A stretch of DNA of 64,000 nucleotides from Apostichopus japonicus (GCF_037975245.1 NC_092565.1:10219499-10283498); one strand, 5' to 3'; shown: positions 50,467 through 63,479, counted from the stretch's first letter. Notes: generated by a model not told the origin, from the letters alone. Numbers and translations are program-made.

Positions 50467-53400
50467 ATAATGATGATTATTACAGATTTTGACATCTTCT
50501 TGCTTCGGGGGAAGGATGTGGATTTTGTTAAAGATAGCGATCAGTTATCAATTTGAGTCGACTAAGTGTAGATGTAGTTCAAAGAAAAGAAAACATTATT
50601 CTGGCAAGGAAGATAATATTGCACACTGCAATAATAATAATAAAACTAATGATAATAATGATTCATTACGTGAATCAGAAGATAAATGACGACAGGTTGT
50701 ACATTTCCAAATAGGAAATTCGTCATGCTTATATTTCGAAATTTTGTTTATGGATATAAAAAATCATTTGTGCACCTGGAGTCAAAAGTTCACATTTAGG
50801 CTATAGTGAACAATGGTTGCTGTTATCGCGATATTTTTGTTTATAATATTACTGAATTCTTTATTATAAATACTGAGGTAATACTATATAGAATATGTTC
50901 CTCTATGAGATGTTTCATTGAATATTTCGATAAATAAGTAGGTAGGGAGGGGTTGGGTGGGTGAGGGCGGAGGTATAATTAGCTACTCATGTTACTCAAA
51001 TTAACTACATTCTAAAGGCACTGTGTTTACTTTGGGCAGGGGCGGGAAAATGTGGGTTAATAGACACTGAAATTACCTATAATTCCTACTGTTTCATTCT
51101 TTCTCATGCTGGCGTTTCTGGGGAAGTATACAGAAGAGCAAGATCATATATTTTTTTCTTTAACGCTTCGTTATAATGTGCAATCAAAAAATAACCTTTG
51201 TGAGCAGAGGTTCTGAAATAAGTAGGTCTATTATATAAAGGTCAGTCTGTATAAACTCGATTGTTTATTCATAACAATATTCAAATCTGTTATTTACTTC
51301 TTTTCCCCCTGTGCTCTCAGGCTTCTTACTTATATGCGGAGTGATATGTAGACTCATCTACGTCATAGCTACCAATCAACATTGGTCGAAGATGTTTTTA
51401 AAGCAGCCGGGTAAGTTTGTAACTCGTTCTGTTCTCAGCATCAGCGAAAGTGACGGGAAATAAACAAAACAAAAAGTTCAAATGTTGTGGGTGCTAACTT
51501 CGCATGGTAGCTAGGTGTGTCATGTTACTTTGATATTATGAAACACCGCAAAATCATATTAGAAGGTCCCGATAAAATGGACTCTCTGTGCATTATTCTG
51601 TATCCACATATTTCTCCATTTGAATGTTTTTCGTTTGTTTCAATTAAATGACACTTTAAGTTACTATTTTCTTCTATTTTGCCAACTGCAACAACTTTCT
51701 AATCACAGCTTTCTTAGCTTCGTATATAACAATAGGCTTATGTTTAAAGAGCGCTTTGCGGTGTGGACACTGAAAAGTGATACAGAACTACCCTCCCGAT
51801 CACCCCTAACCCACCCCTGCATGCCCCGGCTCTGCCGCCTTTGACCATAAGATAGCACCAACGTAACCCTATTTGTGTTTACTTGATTATTGTGCTATCA
51901 AAGTACTTGTACAAAATCTGAAGAATGTATATATGTGCCTATGTTAACAAAGCAAGCACTTCGCATATACCTATACCACACCGTCATTGCAGAGAGTATA
52001 CCTCGCCCGCCTACTTTGCATATAAGAGTATGGGCTTAACAAGTTATCGATATAAACTGTTCATTTGAAGGGCTAATTGAGGTAATGAAAATAGGATACA
52101 CATATAAGTTGAAAATGGATAAAGTGTGAAGAAGAATATGGCTTTATGGAAGGCAAACAACTGCTTTAACATATAATTTACAGTAAACAGAATATACCAG
52201 CGACATACATGCGTGTCACTGTGACATAATGACGTTAATGTATGTCAACAGGTCGGCGTATTTATATGAAAATACATGTTGACAGTGTCTTGTTTTTACC
52301 TTTCTCGAGACGTAGTTAGTTATCTATCGTGCATGCCACCGTGACTTTCACTTTCTGTTATTTTGCTGACAAACATTCCATATATCTATGATATTGTATG
52401 CATGGGCCGTATTTCGATAAAAAAGAGAAGCACTGTGCGTACCACGATATGTCTTCCACCATGACTACTACACTTTACGTCAAAGCAGGTACAATAGGAT
52501 CCAGGGGGTGCCCCTCCCAAACCCCCTCTTTTCCATCTCTCACAAAAGCTTAAAAGTAGTTATAAGCACAACCTTGCAAGTAGACGTTATTGAAGACCTA
52601 ACATGTAGCCTAAATATGCCTTCTTCTAGTTTGTTATTATTTCCTTCTTCTAAACCTATACTAAAACTATAAAAAAAAATTATAAAAAAAGTGAAAAAAT
52701 GATCAGTTTGGGCTCAGCGAAGTAAAGAAAACCATCGTTTATTAGTGATAACGATAATCGGATATAGTGTATGAGACAAAACCTATAGGATAGACTTCGA
52801 AGTATTTTAAAGAATGGAACAATCATTACAAACTGAACGCCGAATGAGGTTTCTTGAAGTAGCAATGAAAGCAGGGTCGTTAAAGTGGGTCTACAGCGTT
52901 AGGACGAATGTTTCCAGCTTTTTAGCTTTGTACTAACTCTTACACTTGCCCAAATGTGTAAAATATATCCAACTAGTTCTCAATGAGTATTTTCAATATA
53001 TCTAATGAATTGCCGTTGTAATCACTGTTGTGAAGTACTTTATAAGTAAAGCTGCCTACAAGATATAGCCTAGGCACGAAATCCAAGCAACTTGACCCAT
53101 TCTCATCCCCCAGTCCCCTTCAGTGGCGTTCGCAAAGGGGATGGGCAGGGCCGTGTCAGTCGTGGGGGGGGGGAGGTAATGGTTGAGTTTCGAGAGATGT
53201 TTGACAACATTTTCAACCTCACATACACAAAGTAAGCAATTTATTAGCAACCTTGCGGTTAGAGCTAATGAAAGACACAATGCGGATCTGCAATATCTGA
53301 CGTCTCAAATGTAAGTTTTTAGTGCCCCCTTCCCTGCTTATACGCGAAAGCCGGTTTCAACGACGGCTATGATGACCCCTTTTTATTATTATTTTTATAA

Positions 53401-54909
53401 AACCCATGATTCGCCTCTGGCCCTTTCATTAAGGTGCGTCCTCTATCTAAATCAGTCAGAGGAAATTCACGACACCCCCCCCCCCAATTTCGAAATCCTG
53501 TGCACTCTACTAGCCCCCTTGCATCGAGATTGAAGACGTGTGATCATGTCGGTGTTACATATACGTTTAGATTCTACCGTACAGGTACCGAGGTACCTGG
53601 GAATGCACCACAGGTCTGAGATATAGCCTACCCTAGGATCCAGGGGCAGTTCAGTATACTTTATTGATTATAATAATCTGACTTTAACTGACCTGATAAA
53701 ACAAGTTTCTGTTCTATTTTTCTTTGTTTTCACCCGCGAAGGTATAGTTCAATAAACTTTGAGACGTCACGAAGGTAATTCTCGTTCAATTGTTTCAATT
53801 TCTCACCGGCAATGTATTTTAAGAGGTTAACAATTCAAGTATTTGTTTCATTTGAACGCGTAGCCTAGCTGTGTGTTATTTCATTAGCACGTACAGATAT
53901 GTGACGACATTTTCTACTCCATGACGTCACAACATGTACTGATTCTCAGTGAGACAGACTGGCTGCTACGATATCAGTGAAAATTATATTAAACTTAACA
54001 CACACAAAAAAGGGACAAAAAAAAGCAGGAATTATGATTGCTGTCGCATTTGTTTTCATTTCGCTACCGTGGTAACTTAATTGCCCCAGCAAGTCAATGT
54101 AAGTGCCTCGTTCTTTGCGGCACGAAAGACAATAGAACACTTCACAGCGTTCCCGGATGAACATGACAAAGAAGGTCAAAGATCAAGTAACTAGATCAAA
54201 GGTCACATCTAATTGCTCCGCATGTTTAGGGGATCATAAGGACGTTTTAATGGAACAACAAGACCTACACGGTCGAAAACTCCATTCGATATGAAATATT
54301 ACTCTCTACACTGATAGTCTCTGTGTTGTAACTTTCCGTGAGAGAAAAGGAAATTTAATTCATCAATATAGCGAGGAACCGCCGGCGCCCATAAAATATC
54401 CCTCTCGGTGGTAGGCCATGACACAGGTTAACTGCAATTAATGGTTACAGTGTATTTCTGTAGTTGGGGATATTATTGGAAACTTTTTAGAAATCTTTTA
54501 AGCACAACATCGCAACATCCGTAAAACATAAATTCAGTTAATGAAATGCACCTTTAGAACAGAGTAGGTCTACTGATCACAAAGGGACTCATATGCTGCA
54601 TTAGGCTAAGACTCGCTACCCGCAAAGTCATTAGTATCTATTGTTTGAATCCAGGGGTGTTCTTACCTCAATGGGCTGAGGGAAGCACATCATCATCTTA
54701 GCATATATCTGTCTTAGTATACATGCCCAAGATGACAACAGAAGTAAACTACTTTATCTTGATTTTCTGTAGCCAATCATAGGGAATTTTGAAGTGCTCT
54801 GCATGTAATATCTTTGCAATGAATCCAAATCCCCAAGGTACATAATTTATCAAGTTATGCTTATTTATACCTGATCACTTTTAAGATGAGTTATATCACC
54901 TTATATAGT

Positions 54910-55169
54910 ATGAGTATGAGCTGACGATTACAATTCTGTAAAACGTGAGTACACGAGTACTTAAGTTTGCACTAGTAACCCTCCCCATCCAACCCACCCC
55001 ACCCCTCTGCAACCTCCACAATCCCCTCAGTCTATATCATCATCACCTTTGAATTTGCTTATGGTGATGGTCACACCTGTAGTACACGAGTATAACAGCA
55101 TGAGTACGAGCTGACGATTACAATTCTCTAAACGTGAGTACACGAGTACTTAAGTTTGCACTAGTAACC
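54910..55169. repeat. Direct duplication, about 190-bp period
   Basis: A segment of about 70 bp (ATGAGTATGAGCTGACGATT and on to GCACTAGTAACC) at 54910-54980 recurs at 55100-55169 with few changes. Both copies are followed by a C-rich tract. GAGTAC words are dense in the interval. Confidence 0.85.
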
Positions 55170-57242
55170 CCCCCCCCCCGCCCCAATCCACACCATTAAA
55201 TTCCAAAATGTCCCGTGTATACGAATACGATTATGCTACAAATTCATGAGGACGAGTACGGACTCCCTATACAAGTCTGGTGAAGACTGTGATCCAGGAC
55301 TTCATTATTGTTGATTCGCCCGCTCTCAGTTTCTCAGATGTTTGTCTTTTGACCATCCGCGCCCTGGTCAGCTGATGTCCGTAGTATAGCAACATATGAT
55401 TTAGTGAGTGTAAGTTCGTCCACCACTTTCTAATCTCTGACTGATTTAAACTATAGCTGTATAGTTGGAACCGAACCACAGGTTGAGCATATAGATGAAG
55501 GAAATCATTTATAGTTTCGTTTGCAATTCGTTTTTTCCTCAATCTCTCAGTGATTTTTGTATTTATTCATTCCTGATATTCAATATAAGATTGTAGAACC
55601 CTTACAACCATTGAAATGTGTACAATACCTTTGCACCATCGTCATTATTCTCATCCTCTTCTCCTCTTCTTAAAAAACCGACAACCATCACCTACCGGTA
55701 CCATACACACATGATGCAGCATGTGTCTCCACAATTAAAGATGCCGCGGAACACAGATGTTGATTTAAACGGAACATAAGTTTATGTTATCAATTATGAA
55801 AGAAGAAAAGCGTAAAGTAGTCTAGCCCAATTTGTCAAATGTCTCGCGTGAAGGTAGAGTGATTTGTTCTCCTTCTAACTCCTACTAAGGCCTGTTCCAA
55901 ATCGCTCTTTGACAAAAGTTTATTGGTGACCTGAATATGACAACGAAAAAGTAGGGGGAGAGCTGAGATAACCGATGGGAACCGACAACCCAATTACAAA
56001 AGCCAAAGGTTTGCTATTTTATACTTTTCATCGGTTCTGCTGGGATTTTGTGATGATTTCGAGCCTCAGATAATTACGTACATGTATTCTGGAAATATAC
56101 ATTGACAGAAAATTGTAGGCAACTAACAGTCGGATGATTCCCTTTGAAGGCGTCTATAATTTCTATTGGGGATTAAATTGATTGTCCGCTTGTCTGCTCG
56201 TCTATGAACCTTAAAAAAAAATATATAAAAAATCGAGATTAAAAAACAAGAAGAAAAGAAATCAAGGATATTTCAATTGTTTCTAAAGACAATGACTTGT
56301 ATTACAGTAAATGGATGTAATGAATACAGGCGATGAAAGCTTAATAAGTCTGATGTCAAATGTCATATGCTCCTAAACCCAGTCCCTGGGCATGGCGCAC
56401 TTCAAAGTGATCATCACGCATAATTTAAATCATAGCTCAGTTTTCTGACTTCTCGTTCAAGAATGAACATTGTAATTGAGGGTATGTACACTACTATCTG
56501 GACTGACATGGCGTTCAATGTAACTATAGTCTGGTATGTTTACTATATACAGTTTCATAAATAATATATCATTCCACTCACATATAAGGTATCGCTTGTT
56601 TACTCTAACAATTAGAACAGAATTTTCCGAACAACTTGATCCACGCTGAACGACCCCAACCCCCTTAATACACGGAGGATATAAGCAAGTGATTACCAAT
56701 AAATTACAACAAGTTTCAAGACTAAGCCTAAAGGTTTCCTCGTGTGACTATAGTTTCTTTAGTAGTAGAACAGTACCCGTAAAACGATGGGCAAAATCGA
56801 AAGAGAACAAATATGTAAAACAAAATAAATACCCGCAGAAACAAAGAAGTTACATTGTGTACGAAGTGGTTGTTGGTCACATGTTATTGATCATTGATTA
56901 ATGCAATATTTATTTGCGAGAGGAGAGTTCCTGTATAAGTACACCAAATATATTTTTTTTAAAGCAAATAATTACCCACTGCCAAAGTCGTAGAAGAATG
57001 CATTTGCTCGAGGTTTACCCGAATGTTCAATTCTGATTTTTAATGCTTTGATATTGCAGGGGGTGGGGGGGGGGGGTGGGAGAGAAAGGGAAAAGAATGT
57101 ACGGTACATTTCCCCGGTACATTATACAGTTACACCTGTGCAAGCAACATGATACATGTTGGTTCTTATTCATTTGATATCAATGTACAACTCCGGAAGT
57201 TTACAATTTGAAATGGTCCCAAGCGATTGCTTTGTTTTTGGC

Positions 57243-57273
<31 letters not shown>

Positions 57274-57345
57274 GATATATATATATATATATATATACAT
57301 ATATGTATACATATGTATATATATATATGTATAGATATATATGAA

Positions 57346-57377
<32 letters not shown>

Positions 57378-57440
57378 ATTATATATATGTATATATATGT
57401 ATACATATGTATACATATGTATATATAATATTAATATATA
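57243..57440. repeat. (TA)n-rich array with ATACATATGTAT palindromes
   Basis: TA-rich array with regularly spaced GTATAC and CATATG steps. Non-coding. Confidence 0.95.
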
Positions 57441-58832
57441 ATATTGTGCAGCAAACTATCAAATTTACTCTTCGACCGCAATTTATTTATGTAAATGCAT
57501 CTGTAACATGTATGTCAATCGCAAATTGCCCCAAGTATAATTACCCGACAGTGTACACACAAAGTTATTGCAGGCTTATCAGGAGAAATGTCTATATTTA
57601 CGCGACGAACCTAAGCAAAATGAATTTATTTCTAAGCCGTGTTTCGTTTTACGCCGCTATACGATTCAAAGATCTCTCCAATGTGGTTCTCTCACAAATT
57701 TGTACCAGCCGTTTCTGGAAATAGCCCCCCTGTGACACCCTATAGAGGCGCCTCTTTTCTTTTAAAAAATTCGTTTAGATGTAACTAAATTGGCCTAATT
57801 TTGAGACCGAGTGTTCCGAAGTGAAAGATTGAGTAACGTGTCGAGAAGGTGCCTGGATATTTCGTGTGTGGCCCAACCTGCTATTCAGCTCTAGGAGGTA
57901 TCAAACGGTTTCCAGCACAAGACGCGTCACCGGGCCTCTTTGCGCTGGATGACCTACTTCACCCAACTCTGCATGCGGCATCCTAGCACCACACTGATTG
58001 ATTCACCACGATAGTTTGCACATTACCTTTTTCTCAACACATTTTTTTTACTCGCAACTGTGGCAAGCGATTTTTTTAACATAAATCTAGCACCATCATG
58101 TTATTATAATAGACTGGCCTGTAGAAGATCATGCCATTTTTTTTATGGATTTATCTACATATGCATTATTTGCTGTTTATGCATACAGTTCTTTTTCTCT
58201 CCAACTCGTTTAAGAAAGAAATAACTTAAGTCCTTACATGCAGTAGTCTCAATTTCCCATTTTGAAATTAGACATCATTTTGGTTGTTACCAAAAGTATC
58301 CCTCTCGTTCTACTGAAAAGCCCTGATCAACGAAAAAGACGTATGGAGAAATAATACAATCTCCCTGGGTAGAACGTAGTTTCTCGGCCACAATATGGTT
58401 TATGTATGTGATGGAAACGGTTATGAACATGCTCAATTTTACCAAACAGCTAAAACTGATTTTGTTAGACATTAATTATGTCTTTGATAAGAACAGTAAG
58501 ACGGCTAAGAGCACATTTACTAATAACATCGCATGAACAGTGATTACGTGAACCTCATATTTTCTTCTTCATTCGTTTTCTGATTTACATTTTCTTTATA
58601 TAGAAATGCCAAAATAAGGGCTGAAGCAATTACAGGGAAATTAACCTGCGTATAATCCATAATGTACCGATGGGACAAATGGCATTACCTCACATAAATG
58701 CTTCTTGGTCTTTTGGGGATTTACTGGTTTATTCATCACATGTATATCTCTCAACCATGTGGACTTAACCATGTGGACATTATGATTGGATTTCTATTGT
58801 ATCCCTTGGTCAATCATACACATATACCCGTC

Positions 58833-59236
58833 TATGGCAAGCCATGTGGGACAAACACTGCATAATATATCCGCGTATTAATTCGAATATATGTGTTGTA
58901 GCCTACATGTGTAAAGTTTCGCTTTTTGAAGCGATCTCGCGAGCCCGCCAAAACATTTATCGTTGGTATATGTACACAGCAAGAGCGGAAATGTTTTTTT
59001 CGTGTATATTCTAATTAATCCGTGCATATATTGGATTTAATCCCCATATGTATTTTATTTAATACGTGTATATATTCGAATTAATACGTGTATATATTCG
59101 AATTAATACGTGTATATATTCGAATTAATACGCGGATATATTTAAGCCATATGATTGGCTAATAATATATACGCGTATATATTCCAATTAATACGCGGAT
59201 ATATTATGCAGTGTTTGTCCCACATGGCTTGCCATA
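58833..59236. mobile_element. 404-bp MITE-like element with 60-bp inverted termini
   Basis: 58833-58892 and the complement of 59236-59177 agree over 60 bases with one mismatch, starting TATGGCAAGCCATGTGGGAC. The flanks CCCGTC (58827-58832) and CCCGTA (59237-59242) look like a 5-6 bp target duplication; alternatively the element begins at TGGCAAGCC with a TA duplication, as in Tc1/mariner-type MITEs. The interior holds tandem 22-bp units (GAATTAATACGTGTATATAT plus TC) around 59050-59125. No coding frame. Confidence 0.75.
59050..59130. repeat. 22-bp tandem units inside the inverted-repeat element
   Basis: Three to four copies of a near-palindromic unit beginning ATTAATACGTGTATATATTC. Related ATTAATACGCGGATATAT forms occur in the termini, suggesting the array grew from terminal sequence. 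Confidence 0.8.
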
Positions 59237-60796
59237 CCCGTACAACGTTTTTTGGCAGGCATTGTCGTCAGTTCGGTTTCTTCAGTTTTAGTTTTCTTCG
59301 AAGTTTTGGCTCAGAATGCATACATTTTGTCTTAAAGTACTGCAAGGTTGATTTACCCTGTGACTGCATTCCCAGGGTCGCATAAAAGGTAGGATTTAGG
59401 ATGACGTCATTCTGGGGCACACGCTGAGTTCCATGTGGGGAACGCTGTGCCCATTTAACGACCCCTAATTCGTTTATTTGTGGTTTTGGTGGCAACAGTA
59501 TATCTAATATGATGAATTCTTTTTATGTCGTCATCGGAACGGAAATTTGTTGTTAAAGACGAATTTATTGGAGGTTTGCCGACTTCCAATTGCGCAATAT
59601 TTCTACTTTTTTCCATTTCACATAAGATCACGTGAACGGCGAAGAGATTGTGTTGTAGCTTCTACTCTGAATTCATCTCCATTTCACACAAAAATGATGA
59701 CTTCCAGCATATTGTTTGTCTAATTGAAAACATTTATCGAAGAAAATATCTAATTTAAGAAAACGCATTTTATGACTGGAAAATTATTTTCTTTACAAAC
59801 ACCATTCACAAAAAGGAACGTTTCTTGTGGAGATTTGCTATCGGGGGGGAGGGGGGGGGCTAATTCAGTGCAAGGGTCAGCGAAATATTGAATAAATTAC
59901 ACTTTTTTTAAAACTACAACCGGTTTATAAGAACACTTTGGAGCCTACATTCCTTACTATGAGAAACGTGGTCGAGTTTGTTATCAAATGGAATTTGTCT
60001 GGAGAGTAACAATGTTTTAATTAAACCCAAATATCACTTGAACGACTTTCATTCTTCGAATGTTTTAAATTATCTCCTTTCCTACAGACTGTTACTTATC
60101 ACTTCACTGCCCTTTCCATTCAAAATGTAATAGGAAAACAAAGAAACATTAAACTTATATAAATGCAATCCTATTTTCTCTGAAAAGTTAGGGCAAGCCG
60201 ACGACTTTTAAGTTGCCACCTCAATTCTCAGCTAAATTGGTTTAATAGTTCTTTGTAACTAACTTCGTCACATTTCGTTTGCTGATATGAAATGTTGACC
60301 TTAGGGAACCAAATATTGCAGTTAATGTGCGATATAAATGCCTTAAATGTCACAAAATATCAAGCTACTTACCTAACACCTACGTCCTGCTGGGGAATAA
60401 ACTCAAGACCCTAGATGGACTTTTTTTCGTTTGGCAATCTTCGCTCACGGTCTAAAGCATGATGCAAAGTATAACTGTTTATCTAATAAAGATTTGTAGC
60501 CTATGCGATATAAGCTATAGCAAGAGTTATAAACTGATCAGTAAAAATAATAAACTTGCGTGACTTGATCTTTTTTTTTTCTCAGTTTTGTAAGACTTTT
60601 ATTTCACTCCTTGAAAACGTTTGATGTGGTTCTTTAGCTTCGAACGTCTCTGTGTATAATAATGAGACTGAAGTCCTGTAGAGAATATGTTAACACCTTA
60701 TCATTTATTATCATTACACCCAATATTCTTATTTGCCTCCCATATTAGAAATGATTAGAAATACTATGATAATACTAATATGATCCTTTAATTATA

Positions 60797-61018
60797 TATA
60801 CCATAGGAGTGAGTAGTATATTTAAACAGTATAATACCTATTGCGCGATCATAATTTTCCTTGCTAATTTTATAACCTTTGAAGTGGGTGGTACTTAAAC
60901 AGCATAATACCTATTGCGCGATAATAATTTTCCTTGCTAATTTATAACCTTAGGAGTGGGTGATGACTGAAACAGTATAATACATATTGCGTGATAATGA
61001 TATTCCTTGCTAATTTCT
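60797..61018. repeat. 73-bp tandem repeat, three copies
   Basis: TTCCTTGCTAATTT recurs with 73-bp spacing (cores near 60859, 60932, 61005). Each copy also carries CAGTATAATACCTATTGCG and a GGAGTG(G)GTG word with a few substitutions. Confidence 0.85.
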
Positions 61019-61328
61019 CACAAGGTTTACGTTCGAATGTTGCTTCTAGACATCCTAATTTTTAATGTTCCCTGCTGTGACCTTTTTTCGTCAACTATGC
61101 TATACAATGTCTGAGAAATTAACGTCTGAAATCGCTTTACTAATAAAGTAGGCGCAGTATGTTATAGTAATAAGGTATTTTAACGTTTGCCCTTTATCGA
61201 CAGTCATGAGCATATAAACGGTATCAATTAAGATTAAGAATTACCAAAATGAAAGTTTCTCAACTTTGAAAATGATTTGAACGTGCGACAACATTAACTT
61301 GTATTGGTACATGTGCTTTGTGTGTGTG

Positions 61329-61361
61329 TTTTTTTTTTTTTTTTTTTGGGGGGGGGGGGGG
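61329..61361. repeat. T19-G14 homopolymer junction
   Basis: Nineteen T are followed directly by fourteen G, then TTTGTTGTTGTG. It is the longest of several T-to-G run junctions in the window. Confidence 0.95.
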
Positions 61362-61566
61362 TTTGTTGTTGTGCATTAGTAAATGATAATGCCAATATTA
61401 AATAACACTTTAACAATCGACAGATGTAGTGGTATGTTTAAAACACATGCAAATAACATACAAATTACATCTTAAGAACACTCGTGGATGTGAGCACAGC
61501 TGCTTCAGAGTAGGTTGAATCTGTAGCTAGGCCACAGAGGCTGTTCTTGTGGATTTCCCAGGCCAG

Positions 61567-61668
61567 CTACGGCAGAGATTTCATATAGGACCGCACTATG
61601 AGACGATCACCATCATACAACCCTCGCTGTATTCCGCTGTTGGAGCTCATGGCGGCCCGGTATGAAGT
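61567..61668 (-). CDS. Possible terminal exon of an unidentified gene
   Basis: An acceptor TTGTTTCTCAG at 61679-61669 is followed by 33 codons and TAG at 61569-61567, in a patch clearly richer in GC than its surroundings. The peptide starts TSYRAAMSSNSGIQRG and ends DGDRLIVRSYMKSLP, with sensible residue composition; the other two frames close sooner. I do not recognise the family. If real, it is the last exon of a minus-strand gene whose other exons lie at higher coordinates, perhaps outside the window. Phase at the acceptor is assumed 0. Confidence 0.35.
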   Translation of the reverse strand, partial: TSYRAAMSSNSGIQRGLYDGDRLIVRSYMKSLP

Positions 61669-62556
61669 CTGAGAAACAATGATTAGATATGACAAGTCGG
61701 TGCCTTTTATCACCTGATGAAGTTCGAGCGTAGGCTTGCGTTGCGTGGTAGCCTAACGTTCAAGGTGAATTACTCCAAGGCCACGAAACCTTGATGTGTC
61801 TGGCAGATAGTCCAAGGTGACTCGAAACAGCTTGAGTTACAAACTGTTTGAAAAGGACACCAATGTTTCATTGGAGTGTCAATCCATCTAATGTGCAATC
61901 GAGGAGTTATACTTTTGAAACAGGCACATTCAGCATACAGCAGCAAAGCCGGTGGTCTCGGTAAAGTATAGAATACCCTAGTAGGTAGTAAATTGGCAAT
62001 TGGCAGTGACAGTTAACACTGAAGGGGAAAAAAATGTATAACTATATATAAATGTTATGAGCTTTGCCGAAGACAACACAAGGTTGTTCCTTATTTTGCT
62101 TACTTGGTCAAATTCGTGAGTCATATGCCCTGGGGATATAAATTTCACATGAATACATCGAACGAATGTAGAGAAGCGCATGTCATTTACCTTATTACCT
62201 ACACATTTTCCACTTCCCACCATAGTAAAGTCAATAAAATACTGCATTAATAATCTTTAAAGAAGATTTCTTCTCAACACTCTCTCCATCTTCTTCTCAT
62301 TTACCTTACCCAAACCCCTTTGTGGCAATGAACGCTTCCCCTCTTGGTTATTAGCATATCAATAACACACATTATGAAAGTGTTCTAGTCCTAAGTATTC
62401 GAAAAGAAATGTGTTTTCATGAAGAATTTAAGTTCTGCAACAATACATTTTGTACTCATGCATTGCATCGTATTACAATGCATGGTATGGTGTATGGCAT
62501 GTGGTATGACATGGTATGATATGGTGCGTTGTGTAATGGTGTGTCGTGGTATAGTT

Positions 62557-62750
62557 TGGTATGGTATGGTATGGTATGGTATGGTATGGTATGGTATGGT
62601 ATGGTATGGTATGGTATGGTATGGTATGGTATGGTATGGTATGGTATGGTATGGTATGGTATGGTATGGTATGGTATGGTATGGTATGGTATGGTATGGT
62701 ATGGTATGGTATGGTATGGTATGGTATGGTATGGTATGGTATGGTATGGT
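62557..62750. repeat. (TATGG)n pentanucleotide array
   Basis: About 39 perfect copies of TATGG, with degenerate copies continuing from about 62480 to 62870. Because 5 is not a multiple of 3 and the unit contains no stop in any phase, all frames read through; the resulting Tyr-Gly-Met-Val or His-Thr-Ile-Pro frames are artefacts. Confidence 0.98.
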
Positions 62751-62910
62751 GTGATGTGGTGTGGTGTGGTATGATGTGGTATGGTGTGGTATGGTATGAT
62801 ATGATATGGTACATTGTGTATAATGGTGTGTCATGGTATGTTTTGTTATATTATCTTATAGTTTGGTATGTTATGTTATGCTATATTATTATATTCCCAT
62901 CACATCGCTT

Positions 62911-62951
62911 TGTATTGTATTGTACTGTATTGTATTGTATCGTATTGTATG
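62911..62951. repeat. (GTATT)n pentanucleotide array
   Basis: About eight copies of GTATT with single changes. It follows the TATGG array and is probably related to it by slippage and mutation. Confidence 0.9.
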
Positions 62952-63479
62952 TTTGACGCTGCGGGTTCCAACTTAAATGCCACACATTACAGCTCCCTAT
63001 ATAACTCAGACTGCGCAGTCGTCATGCATTCCACTGCCGTTATGTTACGTTGAAAAAGAAAGTGTAAAATTTCTAGCAGAAAAACAGAGTGACTCAAGAT
63101 TTTACATAATTAAGACATATTCTTCCTCCATATCCTTTAAAATATAGCTTATCAACAGAACGTCTTTGTATTATTGCGTTTCTGTTCCAATAAATTCGAG
63201 TGAATAGTAACTTCCAGGCACGAATCAAATGAATTACACTTTTCTACTGAAACCTCAACTGGTTGCAATCTTCAGAGTTCCTGTTACGTGTCATACGCTG
63301 TAGGGTATAATCTAAACCTTTTTTGATGATTTGCAGCTGAATGTTCAGTTATATCTACAGAAAGTTAACGATTATGGTCAACGTAGACGAAGTAAATTCA
63401 AAAAAAAAAAAAAACCTTATTTGGTATATTTGAATTTCTTGTCAGAATGTTACAACCTTTTCACATCTTTGACGTTCAA

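Larger units (their letters stand above)
39784..61566. other. Gene-poor region
   Basis: Nearly 22 kb in which I recognise no exon with domain content. It holds the telomere-like repeat, (TA)n arrays, a SINE-like copy (43265-43415), the hammerhead-like motif (49292-49330), tandem duplications (54910-55169, 60797-61018), and the inverted-repeat element at 58833-59236. Confidence 0.5.

Noticed and set aside
57837-57986. A 49-codon plus-strand open stretch (ending DDLLHPTLHAAS) in a GC-richer patch with a TTTCCAG inside
   Set aside because: No ATG, no family resemblance and no partner exon. The length is within what chance allows.
62391-62956. Open frames of 80-147 codons on both strands rich in WYGMV or IPYHT
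   Set aside because: They are translations of the TATGG pentanucleotide array, which has no stop in any frame.
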